Part shown: positions 31,557-42,076 of the stretch, in pieces
Numbering within the stretch: position 1 is the stretch's first letter
How the letters are laid out: each line of letters begins with the position of its first letter
Source: Leishmania mexicana MHOM/GT/2001/U1103
Lineage: Eukaryota; Euglenozoa; Kinetoplastea; Trypanosomatida; Trypanosomatidae
DNA length: 64,000 bases
Assembly (NCBI RefSeq): GCF_000234665.1
Contig: NC_018317.1
Location: 343,285-407,284, forward strand
Direction: 5' to 3'
Program-made: the position numbers and the translations under genes
Notes under the pieces: model-generated
Told to the model about the DNA's origin: nothing
Seen by the model: the letters and a program-made list of their open reading frames with translations, nothing else
The model's database searches: none

Positions 31557-33413
31557 TCAGAGCGTCTGCTTCAGCGTTGCGGCAAGTTGCCCCCACTGCG
31601 CCAACCAGCCGACGTACTCCTCCTGCTCCAAGAAAAACTGCATCTGACACACGTACTCTGCCACCTCGTTGGTGATGCCGACGTCCATCATGATGTACTC
31701 GCTCAGCGCCTCGCGCAGCTCCTTGGACAGCTCCGTGATGTAGGGGCCAGCGTAGGCAAACATCCGTGCGTACTCGCCGCTGCGATCGAACTGCGAGGTT
31801 AGCACGCGGGCTGAGTTGAAGGACGACGATGTCCGTGGAGCCGCGGCCGCTGGCGTGGCCGGGGTCGGCTCCGGTGCGTCGAAGACGTTCACTGGCGACG
31901 TGGCACTCACCGTGGTCGTCTGGGCCTTCCTCTCCAAAGAGCTGCCGCCACGCCGCTGCGATGGCTTGTGGAAAGAAACGGCCGTGGGCAGGCGGCGCAG
32001 CATCTCCAGGTAGAGCGGCTCCCCTTTGCCGAAGACAGCGTGCTCCTCCAGCGCACGGGCCAGCTTGTGCGACACAAACTGCAACGAGCGCACGCGCAGC
32101 TCGCCATTCACGTACGCAAGGCGCAGAAACATGCAGCGCCCCTCGTCCCACACCTCTTGCTGTCCTTCCAGCGTCGTCGCCAGCAGCGGTGACGAACGTG
32201 ACGCTGCCGCCGCCGCCGTCGCGGCTTTCGGTCGCTCTTTGCGGATCAGGACGTCGAACCGCGTCCACTCGCAGATGCCGACGCGTGGGTTGTACAGCGT
32301 CAAGTCGAGGCTGCGGAACGGAGCGAAGAGGGTGATGTGCATGTCGGAGCGGGCGTAGCGCACGGCATCTCTGCGGCGACTGGCGCCGTGCTTACGACTG
32401 TCACCCTCATCGCCCGCCGGACTACTCCGCTGCGACGCGGCTTGTCCGTCCTGCGCTGCCGTGTAGCGGCCCCGGTGCAACACCCACATCTCCCTCCTCT
32501 CCGCTGCGGCGTCGTCACGTTTGGCCGAGCGCGGTGGACGCCCACCGCCTGTGACGAGATCGTGCACGCTGCGGTACCGCGGCACCGTGTCTGACGCGGC
32601 CAGTGGTGAGTCGCCATCATCGTCCGCCCTCCTGCTGCCGGCTCGGCTGTCCACGTAGCGGCCCTTCTTCAGGCGCGACATGGTAAAGTAACTCGAGCCG
32701 GTTGTGTGCAAGACGCGCCACCCACTCGGCGCAAGCGGTGGCACGGCCGCCACGCCGTCCTTCATGTCCCGCGCCACCTCGGCGCGCAGCTCCTCTTGCA
32801 CCAGGTCCGCCAGCTCGGTGCATTGCGCGAAGAGCCGACGCCGCTGATCGAGAGCAGCGCGCTCGCTTCCGGCGGTGGGGTCCGACTGCGGTGGCAACGG
32901 CTCAGGCGATGCCGTGGCCGAGAAGGCGTTCGATGACGAAGGTGGCGCATCCCATCCCTCGTCTTGGGAGGGAATAAATTTTACGGTGCCCCGGGCCGCC
33001 GCGTCTTCGTCCTCCGCGGCTTCCTTCCCATCTTGCCTGTCTGATAGTCGCTCTGCCACGTCGCCAAGGATGCGGTCGGCGTGGCCACTGCCGCCGCTGC
33101 TGCCACGCCGCCACCCCTCTCCATCGTGCGGCCCAGAGGAATAGCAGCGAGTCGCAGCGGTGATCGCGGATATCGGTACCTTCAAGGGCATGGCCCAACT
33201 CGATACGCTCCCAGTCACATCCTTGGGGGCATGTCGACGGCATGGCAGGACTGACAGAGGCAGATTCTTAGCGCAGGTGGTACAGTACAACTCCGCCGCT
33301 TGCCGCCGTCTGTGCGCCGACGTTGCCCGCTGTGCACGCCAAAGGAGGCGAGAACGACGAGCAGCAGCGACATGGGCGCCACAGCAGCACGGCACGACTG
33401 TGGTGCGCTGCAT
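31557..33413 (-). CDS. Mitochondrial p32/MAM33-like protein (mitochondrial glycoprotein family)
   Basis: 618 residues from ATG at 33413. The first ~35 residues are rich in Arg, Ala and Ser without acidic residues, typical of a mitochondrial presequence. A helix near 195-225 (CTELADLVQEELRAEV) followed by GWRVLHTTGSSYFTMSR resembles the start of mature p32, and the last ~65 residues (LREALSEYIMMDVGITNEVAEYV, FLEQEEYVGWLAQW) resemble its closing helices. Between them lie beta-strand-like blocks (DLTLYNPRVG, WTRFDVLIRKE) separated by Arg/Ser/Ala-rich insertions, which explains a length more than twice the usual 230-280. p32 proteins are acidic trimeric matrix proteins involved in mitochondrial translation and RNA handling. 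The match is by eye and modest. Confidence 0.65.
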   Translation of the reverse strand: MQRTTVVPCCCGAHVAAARRSRLLWRAQRATSAHRRRQAAELYCTTCAKNLPLSVLPCRRHAPKDVTGSVSSWAMPLKVPISAITAATRCYSSGPHDGEGWRRGSSGGSGHADRILGDVAERLSDRQDGKEAAEDEDAAARGTVKFIPSQDEGWDAPPSSSNAFSATASPEPLPPQSDPTAGSERAALDQRRRLFAQCTELADLVQEELRAEVARDMKDGVAAVPPLAPSGWRVLHTTGSSYFTMSRLKKGRYVDSRAGSRRADDDGDSPLAASDTVPRYRSVHDLVTGGGRPPRSAKRDDAAAERREMWVLHRGRYTAAQDGQAASQRSSPAGDEGDSRKHGASRRRDAVRYARSDMHITLFAPFRSLDLTLYNPRVGICEWTRFDVLIRKERPKAATAAAAASRSSPLLATTLEGQQEVWDEGRCMFLRLAYVNGELRVRSLQFVSHKLARALEEHAVFGKGEPLYLEMLRRLPTAVSFHKPSQRRGGSSLERKAQTTTVSATSPVNVFDAPEPTPATPAAAAPRTSSSFNSARVLTSQFDRSGEYARMFAYAGPYITELSKELREALSEYIMMDVGITNEVAEYVCQMQFFLEQEEYVGWLAQWGQLAATLKQTL

Positions 33414-34578
33414 TCATGTGACAACTGTGAGCCGGCACACACAACCACACACACAGACCCAGACACACACGCACCGAGACGAGCCAAAGGATTTCTGCAA
33501 GAGTTCCCGGGCACGACGCGCCTATGCAGCGCAGGCGCTTGTACCTGGGTGTGTCTCTCTCTAAAGGAGGAGGAGGAATGGAGCGTGTAGGGGGGGGCGG
33601 CGGGGGCCAGGTCACGTGAGCGAGGGAAGGGAAGGGAAGAAGGGAAGGGAGGGGAAGGATTGCCTAGCACACCGAGCTGGCGCAGCCTGCGGTGCGCGAT
33701 GAAAAAGGGAAGGCCGCCGCCGTTGCAGTGTATGCGTACCCATACGGACGCGGGTCCGGACGGGTACTTGAGCACTGGTCACAACACCACCGACGAACCC
33801 GCAAAGACCTTCTCCAGCGCTCGCGAGGAGGGAGTGGTGACGGACCGTGGAGCGGGGGTGGATGGGATGAAGCGGCGCTCAGCTTGCGGAAGGCGCAGAT
33901 GAGGCGACAAGGAGGTGCGCGAAGCGTTTTGTTGTTGATTCTATGGCTCATCCCGTACTTTTGGGATACTCTCAGATACATGACGCACAGGTACGCAAAG
34001 ACGCGCGAGGAGCCGTGAACCGATTCCCCCTCCCCATTGCGTTTTTTTCGCTGCGTGGGCATCGAACAACCGTGGCGCAGCTCATCGGAGAAGTGTGTGA
34101 GTGGGGGGTGGGGGGAGGTGCGCATTGTTTCCGCTCCTTCTTTGATGTTGTACACCCCCTCTTACCTTCCCACGCACCATCCCGCCATTTCTCGAAGCTT
34201 CTGGTTTACATCGACGACAACGCCAGCATACAGACACAAAACACACACACACACACACACACGCACGCGTACAAGTACACCAGCAGCGACACCAAGGAGG
34301 GAGGGGATCACGAGCGAGCGGTAGGAAGGCCGGTGGTGGCGGCGCGGCTGGAGGGGAAGAAGGTACGAAAAAAAAAAACGACGACAAGGAGAGCAGTGCG
34401 TAGCACACGTGCTCAACGCGCACGGAATGCACGCGAGCCGTGCGCCAACACCTGCCTGGAAGTTTCCTTCCTCCCTCTGCTCGCTCATTCCACCTGTTTT
34501 CACCATTACGCCTTCTGCCGCACTACCGCCACCCCTCTCCTGTGTTCCCCCGCTGCATGGCGGCGACGTCGACGCCGC
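33414..34578. other. Intergenic, 1.2 kb, between the dynein light chain and p32-like genes
   Basis: CA tracts near 33438-33475 and 34240-34265; purine-rich run at 33590-33660 that reads as pyrimidines on the coding strand. An open plus-strand frame spans the right part and the Tctex gene but is an antisense shadow. No gene seen. Confidence 0.6.
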
Positions 34579-34935
34579 CTAGTCGTTCTTCAAGAAGTAC
34601 ACTGTCACCAGGCAGTGAAACGAATCGTTCTCGAACGGGACGTGCACCATGCCGTCCTTTGTATTGTCCCAGAGGCTAATAAACCCGACAGAAAGCGCAG
34701 CACCGGTGCGCTGCATGAACACGCACGTGACAATGTACTTGTACGGTTTCTTGAGCTCAGCGAGCTCCGTCAGGATCGAGTTCACAATGTCCTCCACCCA
34801 GCCATCTACCTTGGCGGGGTTCCACTGTTCGCCCGCAAGCTTTGTGCGCAACAGGTTGCTAATATCCTCTTGGATACTTTCACTGCTCAGGGCGCTGTTC
34901 TGTTCGAGGTTGTCCTCGGGCTCGTAGTCCGCCAT
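34579..34935 (-). CDS. Dynein light chain, Tctex-1 type
   Basis: 118 residues from ATG at 34935. Tctex-type light chains bind dynein intermediate chains and cargo in cytoplasmic and flagellar dyneins. The full family layout is present: two N-terminal helices (SIQEDISNLLRTKLAG and VDGWVEDIVNSILTEL), then the beta sheet with KPYKYIVTCVFMQ, GAALSVGFISLWDN-KDG and the C-terminal FHCLVTVYFL. The N-terminal acidic tail of about 15 residues is ordinary. Length fits the family (about 110-120). Whether it serves the axoneme or intraflagellar transport cannot be told from sequence. Confidence 0.96.
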   Translation of the reverse strand: MADYEPEDNLEQNSALSSESIQEDISNLLRTKLAGEQWNPAKVDGWVEDIVNSILTELAELKKPYKYIVTCVFMQRTGAALSVGFISLWDNTKDGMVHVPFENDSFHCLVTVYFLKND

Positions 34936-37067
34936 GGTGGGCTGAGAGAGAGGAGGGCAGGGCGGGGCTTCGTGATGGGTGATGACGATGATGAACGCTT
35001 CACCACGGGGTTCTGCGTAGTGTTACGGCGGTGCCGCAGAAGGCGCGCGGGTAGCCGAGGGGGGGACGAAGAATGGGGGAGGGGAGGGGAGCTCGACGAA
35101 AAAGCTACACGGGCTAATTGAGGGCGGGACATTCACTTGTGCGCGGACAGGCATTAACATGCCATCCTCGCCCACAGACACACACAGAGACATGCTCAGA
35201 GAGGAAGAGAGGTGTTGGATATCTGGCGGCGACGAAGGCGGCTCCAGCCATGCCCTCTTCAGCAGAGCATCAACTCCATCGCAGCCTCTCTAGGAGAGGG
35301 AGGGGAGGGGGAAGGCGGGGGGGGACGAGTGTGTAGGGAAGAGCAACTAATGGCACATCTCCATCGTTGCCCTGCACCCCCTCCCGCTTTCTGCACGTAC
35401 GTCAGTGTGGACGCATGCGAGTTTCTACTTTCCATGCATCACGCGTTCTTCTCTCCCTCTCACTTGTACATTGTGTTGACTGTTTGCTTGTTGAGCGTAC
35501 ATGGCAGGGCCACTGAGGCGGCGGCGGCTGAGTGAGGACGGCGACGACGACAGAGTCCCGGAAGAAAAAAAGGCGTGTGTCGGAGACGGCGGCGGTCCTT
35601 GGAGACGAGAGACAGAGAGCGAGCCGGGACGCACACACGCAGACGTACTCGCGTGCGCGTCGGTGCGCGTGTGGGCGATGTCCTTTTTTATTTTGGTGCC
35701 TGTGCCCTGAGGGAGGAAGAGACATAAGAAAAAGGAGGCAGGGGACGAGGAGGCCGCGAACCTGTACCCACGCACACACACGCACGCACATCTCTCTGTA
35801 AGTGTGTGTGTGTGTGTGGGTATATCACCGGCAGTGTTACAGCTTCCATGCTCCGAAGCCTTGGCAGAGGGGCGGCACTACGCAGCTCCATCGCACATCT
35901 GTACGGGCCCAAGTTAAAACAACGCGAAGGATAGCCAGAGAGATGCTTTTTTTTGTGTAGGCATTCATGGATGCCGGGAGTGGGCTGCCACGGTGGAGCG
36001 CGGGTCAGCACACACCTTTTGCAGAAGCAGCCCCCCCCCTTCCGCCACACAGCTTGCAAACATCATAAAGCTGGCGTACGGCAGTGCTACGCATCCCTCC
36101 CTCTCTCCCTCCCGCTCTCTCGGACACACTTTCTCCCCTCCCCAAACGTTTTTTTTTGGTATGTGTGTGTGTGTGTACGTGTGTGTGTATGTGTCCTCGA
36201 TTTCGCATTCCGCAGTCTTGGGAGCACGAACGGGGAAACCCTACTGGAAAACATCTCGCTTGACACGCAGACGAGGACACACGAATGATTGCGGCGCTCG
36301 GACCAGGAGCGATGGCGCGCGTGGTAGCCGAGAGAGGGGGAGGGGGGAGAGAGAGACACGCACGCCCGCGCCCAGCCAAATGAAAAAAAATGCAACAACG
36401 ACCACACGAAGCGCGCAGTGGCTCGTGTGCCATGACGTTATCCACCGCCGTTAAACAACAACGAGGGAGAGGGGAAAAAAGAAAACGGGGCACGGTCGCC
36501 ACGTCACACGCCCATATATACAACACACAAGCACGTACAAGGCGCACGCTAAACATATGTTCTTGTCGCCCACCCCTCTTGCGTTTTTCGGATTCACTTT
36601 GCGAAGGGGCCGTGGCACACTCGGCCCGACACCGGCCCCCTCCCCTCCTCCTCATTCTCCTCCTCTCACTCGTTCGCTCTCTCGATTCTCTGTCCACAAC
36701 TGCCACCACCGCCCTCCTCCTCTGGGCTGCTACAGCTCGCAGTGAAGCGGGCGTTGACACTGTCCTTTTGAGAGGCGAGGAGAGAGAGGGAGGGGAAGGA
36801 CAGTGCTATCCTGCTCTTCTGCTACAACTGCTTTCTAGAACAAGTCCCGTCCGCCAACCCCGCTCGTTGCCACGCTTCTGAAGCATCCACCTCGTCGTTG
36901 TCTTTGCGTTTTCTTCGTTTCTTCTTCGCCCACGCAGTTGCCGTGAACGGTTGGGGCACATCTCTTCAGGGGGTTGTTCTGCTGGAGGCCTCCACCTCTA
37001 CCTTCCACGCACCGTCCCCCACCCCTCCTCTCCCTCTACCCATTCTGAGCACCCACAGACGCACCAG

Positions 37068-37098
<31 letters not shown>

Positions 37099-37754
37099 CA
37101 TGAGAGCGGGGGTGGCCAGGGTGCGTGCGTAGAGGCAGCAACGGCACTCTTCAAGGACTCCGCACCTGGCGAATAGACGGGAGGAAGAGGCGAGGGAGAC
37201 GATAGAGGCTACTGCAGCACGCCCACGCTCACACGCACACACATGCCCTTACTCAGGTATAGAGGTGTGCGTGAAATCGGGCTGCGTAGGAGAGAGGCGG
37301 GGGAGGGAGGGAGGGAGGGAGGCCCATGTAGAGGGGGCCGCAAGAGGGATACCTACAGCGATGTTGGTGGCGGTGAATGGTGGGCTGCTAGTGCAGTTTT
37401 ACTAGTTCTCTCCTTGCAGAGGAGTCCTTCCCATTTCACGCACAGGCACGTATACAGCGTCAATACCTTGTCTATCGGCATGCGTGCGTGCGTGCGTGTG
37501 TGTGTGATGAAGAACCTGCCGTGAGGTGTACCAGTGCACGGATCGTCGTCTTTTGCGGCTGCTCTCAAGGGGTACTACTACTACTCTCTCTGCCTCTGCC
37601 TCTCTCGCTTCTGGGTGGCCGCTCCCCCTCTGCGACGCTGGTGCTGGCTACGTTCCACCGTGACTGGCAACGCTTCAAAGTCGCCGCCACCCGTGTCCAC
37701 GCTCCCAGCTCCTTTGCAGAGCCAGGGGCAGCAGCACAAAAAAATCAGGCGACG
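34936..37754. other. Intergenic, 2.8 kb, no supported gene
   Basis: Between adenylosuccinate synthetase and the dynein light chain. Contains TG tracts (35805-35819, 36162-36192), a CA-then-TA composite (37066-37099), a GGGA repeat (37300-37322) and pyrimidine blocks on the plus strand (36640-36720). Frames in both strands are low-complexity. Nothing with normal coding character is visible. Confidence 0.6.
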
Positions 37755-39893
37755 TTACTGTCGGAGGTAGATGATGTCGTCTCCGTTCGGCCCGTTGCCG
37801 ATCGAGAGTATCTTGCAGTTGGTGAAGTACTCGATGGTGGAGAGAAGCTCGCACACGCCGCGCGGCAGCGGTGCGTTGCGGCGGCGCTTCGCCGCGGCGA
37901 TGGGGCTGTCGCGCCAGCCGTCGATCAACTTTACAATCGGATGGCAGTGGTAGAGGGCGGACTCGCTCGGCACCGGATCGCCGGCGCGGATGATGTCGCC
38001 GTTCTTGTACACGTGCCCATTGACGTCCACCTGCTTGCCCTCTGGGTCGTAATAGACGTAGGCGATGGCCACGCCGACCTTATCGTACTCGTCTCCGCGG
38101 TCGACGGCGGAGATGGTGAGGTACGGGCCTTGGATGCTGTTCACCTCGTGCTGCAGGACGCAGTCGAAGAAGCCGCATACGCGCGGCTTCTTCGTGACGG
38201 CGCCGCATTCGCCGTGGTGCTGCGCCGAGGCGATGGCCATGGCGACGCCGATGTTGTACTTGCCGGTCTCGTCCGAGTACTCGACCGGGGCCATGATGCC
38301 GTTGTGTCTTGCCTTGTCGTTGCTGTGCGGGAAGCCGTCGCGGAAGAGCGTGCGCTGCACAGCCTCGAAGTTGGCACACGCCGCCGACGGCAAGTCGCGC
38401 AGCGTCTTGATGTTCTGGGCACTGAAGTAGTCCTGCGGGACGAAGCTGCTGGGGCAGGCGCCAATGCCGACGCGGCTGGATCCAGGCGCCTTGTGCACGT
38501 TCAGCACGACAGACCTGAACTTCTGGAAGTTCAGCTGCGAGGCCGCCAGCAATCCTGCCGCCGTTGTGTCGGCCGACGTCGTGCTCTCCCAGAACTTTGT
38601 GCGCGCGTTGCTAAGCCAGTACGACTGCGGGCCCTCGAGCAATACTTTCTCGCCACGCAGCACCGCCGCATGCAGCTCGTAGGTGACATCGCAGCGAGCG
38701 GGGAATTTCGGGTTGTGCCGCACACGGTCGCGATACAGATTCACGAGGAACTCGACCTTGTCCTTCGCCTGCGCGAACGCGATGACGTAGTCCGGCACGC
38801 GCACGACGCCGTCGCTGTTCTCCTCGCGGCAGAGGCGCACCACGTCAGCGTCCGAGAGGTTTTTCACCTTGAGCAGGCCACGGTACGTGTCCATGTCCTT
38901 TTCCAGCCGCTTGCGCAGCATCTCGTCGTCGTTGAAGATGTGGTCCAGGCGGATGCCGCGCTTCATCACTTTGCTGCCGTGAACGGGCGCCATGCCCTTC
39001 AGCGTTGACGAGTTCGCCGCTGAGCCGAGCAGGTCCAGAAGCTTGTGGTACGGCGTCACAATGCACACATTGCCGATGAAGAGGCGGTCGCGGTAGTCGA
39101 TACCGGCGTCGATCAGCTGAATAACCTCCTTCTCCATGAAGCTGACGGGGTCCATGACGCACTCGGGCCCGATGTAGTTTCTCTTGCCAGGCAACAGCAG
39201 ACCGGACGGTGCGAGGTTGAAGACGAACTTGCGACCGGCCTTGTCGTAGACGGTGTGGCCGGCGTTCTCGCCGCTGTTCACGCGCGCGATGCACGTGCAG
39301 AGCGGGTGGTGGGCCACCGCATCCACTGTCTTGCCCTTGCCTTCGTCGCCAAAAAAGGCGCCGGCCACCATGATCACGTCGTGTGCCTCGATAATGCGGT
39401 AGAGCGAGTCCTTGAGCGACGCCTCCGTGTACTCTTTCACGCGACGCGGCTCCTGCAGCTCCGGCAAAGGCCGCAGCGAGCGCAGCGCCTCATACACGCT
39501 TTTCTGGCGCTCATTGGTGTAAAAGGTGTAGCCAGACGCCGTTATGGTGTTGCATTTCGTGCTGCCACTGCTGCTGTTGGCGTTCGCGGCGTACGGCGCC
39601 ACGCTCAACGGCTTCTGCAAACCGTGCGGCGGCCCGTCGTCTATCATCTCCACCTCCACCTCAACCTCGACGCTTGGCTCCCGGAAGGCGGCCTGCTGCT
39701 GGTGCCGAGCGTCCGCTTTATCATTCGCGTAGTAGGCCTCTTGCGGGACAGGATCGTGATGCGTGGACGCGAGCTTCGAGCCCGCTGCTGGCGACGGCGA
39801 TAGCGGCCAACCGGCGGTGCTGCTCGGGCTCAGCGCATTCGACACGCCGGGCGAGGAGTTGTTGTAGCGACCACCGTAACGACGAACCGGCAT
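37755..39893 (-). CDS. ADSS: Adenylosuccinate synthetase
   Basis: 712 residues from ATG at 39893. It joins aspartate to IMP with GTP, giving adenylosuccinate on the way to AMP; in purine-auxotrophic trypanosomatids this is a salvage step. The GTP-binding and catalytic loop reads FFGDEGKGKTVD (GDEGKGK at 182-188), with GENAGHT (208-214) carrying the catalytic His. An N-terminal extension of about 170 residues, Ser/Ala-rich with a short acidic Val-Glu alternation (76-82), precedes the core, so the protein is far longer than the usual ~430. A pyrimidine tract with AG only 5-7 bases before the ATG suggests a very short leader. The NT3 purine transporter lies two genes upstream in the same array. 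Confidence 0.96.
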   Translation of the reverse strand: MPVRRYGGRYNNSSPGVSNALSPSSTAGWPLSPSPAAGSKLASTHHDPVPQEAYYANDKADARHQQQAAFREPSVEVEVEVEMIDDGPPHGLQKPLSVAPYAANANSSSGSTKCNTITASGYTFYTNERQKSVYEALRSLRPLPELQEPRRVKEYTEASLKDSLYRIIEAHDVIMVAGAFFGDEGKGKTVDAVAHHPLCTCIARVNSGENAGHTVYDKAGRKFVFNLAPSGLLLPGKRNYIGPECVMDPVSFMEKEVIQLIDAGIDYRDRLFIGNVCIVTPYHKLLDLLGSAANSSTLKGMAPVHGSKVMKRGIRLDHIFNDDEMLRKRLEKDMDTYRGLLKVKNLSDADVVRLCREENSDGVVRVPDYVIAFAQAKDKVEFLVNLYRDRVRHNPKFPARCDVTYELHAAVLRGEKVLLEGPQSYWLSNARTKFWESTTSADTTAAGLLAASQLNFQKFRSVVLNVHKAPGSSRVGIGACPSSFVPQDYFSAQNIKTLRDLPSAACANFEAVQRTLFRDGFPHSNDKARHNGIMAPVEYSDETGKYNIGVAMAIASAQHHGECGAVTKKPRVCGFFDCVLQHEVNSIQGPYLTISAVDRGDEYDKVGVAIAYVYYDPEGKQVDVNGHVYKNGDIIRAGDPVPSESALYHCHPIVKLIDGWRDSPIAAAKRRRNAPLPRGVCELLSTIEYFTNCKILSIGNGPNGDDIIYLRQ

Positions 39894-39935
39894 CTGTGCT
39901 CAAGAGGTGGGGGGAGGGAGGGAGGAAAGGGTGGT
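39894..39935 (-). promoter_or_regulatory. Putative spliced-leader acceptor for adenylosuccinate synthetase
   Basis: On the coding strand a tract of CCTTTCCTCCCTCCCTCC type runs up to AG at 39899-39900, and a second AG directly abuts the ATG. If used, the native leader would be about 5 bases plus the spliced leader. Inferred from sequence only. Confidence 0.4.
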
Positions 39936-40779
39936 GGTGGTGGTTTTCCGAAGCACGACAAAGAGTTTTGAGGGACAGGGGAGGAGGCGAACGACGCACG
40001 CGCGGGTGTGTCCAGCTTGTTGTAGCCCGCACCTGTGTCGACGTGTGTGCGTGTGTTCGACAGAGAGGCGAGACACAGGGGAAGGGAATGGTGTGACGCG
40101 GGGAGGAAGGTGTGGGGGTGCCAGAGGGAGGTAAAGGGGGGAGGGGAGGGGAGGGGAGGGGAGGGAGGTGAGGCTGGTGTATAAGGGGGGGGGGGTAAAA
40201 GAAAGGGAGGAAAGAAAGGGCGAGGCAGTGAAGAGGCTCTGGTGAGCTGTTCCAGGTGTGACTGTGTTTGGGTTGGGCGGTGGTGGCAGTGACGTTGCCG
40301 ATTTCCTTTCCGAGCCTGAGCGCTGCGCGGGTTTTGCGGGCGTGCAGGCATTTAGCGAAGAGGGGAAGAGAGACGTGAAGAGTCGGTGAAGCGGAAGAGG
40401 ACAGAGTGTCCACACTCGACAGTGATCCCGCGAGGTGGGGGGGGGAGGGGGTGCGAGAGAAGCCCGCTGTCACCGTGGATACGAAATTGGCATCCCTTTC
40501 CAAGGGCAGAGGTGAAAACGAGGTGCTTTTGTGTGTGTGTGTGTGCCTGGGAGGTGGATGTTGGGAGGATCAGCTCCGAAGTGGCAGCTCAGAGCGAAGG
40601 TGCGAGGGCGACGGAGAGAGGAGGGAGGACAAGCTAGGTCTACGAGGTGAGGAATGTCCGCTGCGGCTCTTCGGCGAACGTTTTAGAAAAAAATGCGCAT
40701 TTCACGAACCACATGCGCGTGTAAACCGCACTGCCGTATAAACAGGCACTCCACGCGCCTCTACGTCCAACTCGGTCAC

Positions 40780-41300
40780 AGCCCCCCTCCCCCCGAGGGC
40801 ATGGTGCAAAGCAGCAGCAGCAGCCGACGCAGACGCCGGTAGAGTAATGGCACCGACTCAGTCACCGGTGCACGGCCCCAGCCCCAAACACTGCCCACCC
40901 ACCCGCTGAGCAGGTCGCCTCACAGCCGCTCCCGCTGTGCCGGCCGTCACGCGGTGCATCCACCCCGTCGGGGCGGCACTCGGCTTCCCCCCACCCCACA
41001 CACCAGCGGTGGGCGCTGTGAGGGCCGGGGGTGGGATACGCATGGGTCGCGATGACATCTCGCCCATCATGTGGATGGCACAGACGTGTTCACCGTCGCC
41101 GGTCGCTCCGACGCCACGCCATCCAGGACATGACCGCCTACATTGGTAGTGATACATCGCACTGACCTCCCTTGCGTCGTAGGCACTGGACCCTGTCACC
41201 ACCACCAGAAGTGGTTCGGCATTGGCAGAGGCAAGGGGGCTGAGTGGCCTCCCCACAGATAGCGGAGGCACTGGACACTAACACCACACACGGAGGTGTC
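40780..41300 (+). repeat. SIDER-like degenerate retroposon
   Basis: About 500 bases, the typical SIDER length. Shares ordered blocks with 3310-3490, including the CAG run, ACGCCGGTAGAG, GAGCAGGTC and GCCGGCCGTCACGCGGTGC, the last resembling the trypanosomatid retroposon signature. It continues with GATGACATCTCGCCCATCATG and ends in the segment that is duplicated in the inverted repeat. It lies in the expected 3' UTR of the mitochondrial L27 gene; SIDER2 elements there are known to promote mRNA decay in Leishmania. The signature reads antisense to the genes. The boundaries are approximate. Confidence 0.6.
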
Positions 41301-41897
41301 CCCACGTCATCGGGGTGGGTGGGTGGGAGGGAATCAATCGTCTGCAGAAAGTTTTAAAATGGCGAAGGCGTGTGTGTGCGTAGGGGCGCTGGTGATTTTA
41401 TTGTCCGCGGCACCAGATGGAGAGGCAGAGCAGGGAGGAGATGTGTGCGCGCGTATTGCATGCTATGAGGAGGACTGACGATGGCGCGTCGTTGGTGCCT
41501 TCGTCGTCGTGCAGGGCGCGGCGCAGTCAGCGAAAGAGCAAGAGAGAGGAGGGAGTGGAAAAGAGAAAGCAGCGATACACACACACACACCGATTTGCCA
41601 AGCAGCCGTGGAGACACGGAGCGGGCGTCCCATCTCTCCACCACCACCACTACCACTACCAGAGAAAGAGCTTCTTGTCGCCACCAATTACACGCGGACA
41701 GTACGGGCTGCCCGCCTTCCTGTGTGTACGCAGCTGATCAGGTGATGCTCGGTGGCTTGGTCACCTTTTATTTTTTTCTTCGACGTCCGTCTGATGTCGC
41801 GTACGTTTCGCTTCCTGTTCATTGTAGCCGAGGAGGGGCGATGGTCTCGCCATTGCCCTCCTCCCTTCACACAGACACACCAAAGAAGGCGCAAAGG
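41226..41897 (+). repeat. Large inverted repeat, left arm
   Basis: The reverse complement of 45584-46264. Reading both through, the only difference I find is three extra GGT/ACC triplets in the right arm (672 versus 681 bases). The left edge lies inside the SIDER-like element, so the right arm carries only its end. The arm encodes nothing convincing: a 39-codon ATG frame with a hydrophobic start is mirrored in both arms. Confidence 0.92.
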
Positions 41898-42076
41898 CGA
41901 AGGCGGACCCTTTTTTTGGTGTTGTTGGCGGCAGAGAGTCGAGAGGGAGGGTGAGCGGCGCAGCCTTCGAGCCGGGAATCTCGCCGATGGCCTTTTCTTG
42001 TCTCCATCGGCTCCGTCACCCGTCAGACGGTGCGCGTGCCCACGCTGTGCCCATGCGTCACTGAGCCAGAGAGACT

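Larger units (their letters stand above)
39894..42076. other. Intergenic, 2.2 kb, between mitochondrial L27 and adenylosuccinate synthetase
   Basis: Contains a long purine tract (40120-40196), a SIDER-like element (40780-41300) and the left arm of the inverted repeat (41226-41897). No gene seen on either strand. Confidence 0.65.

Noticed and set aside
33943..35121. 392-codon plus-strand frame
   Set aside because: Crosses the dynein light chain gene antisense and starts in low-complexity DNA.
37488..39008. 506-codon plus-strand frame
   Set aside because: Antisense shadow of adenylosuccinate synthetase.
41296..41478. 60-codon frame mirrored in both inverted repeat arms
   Set aside because: The long form starts with GTG; from ATG it has only 39 codons, with repeat-derived Cys/Val sequence, antisense to the array.
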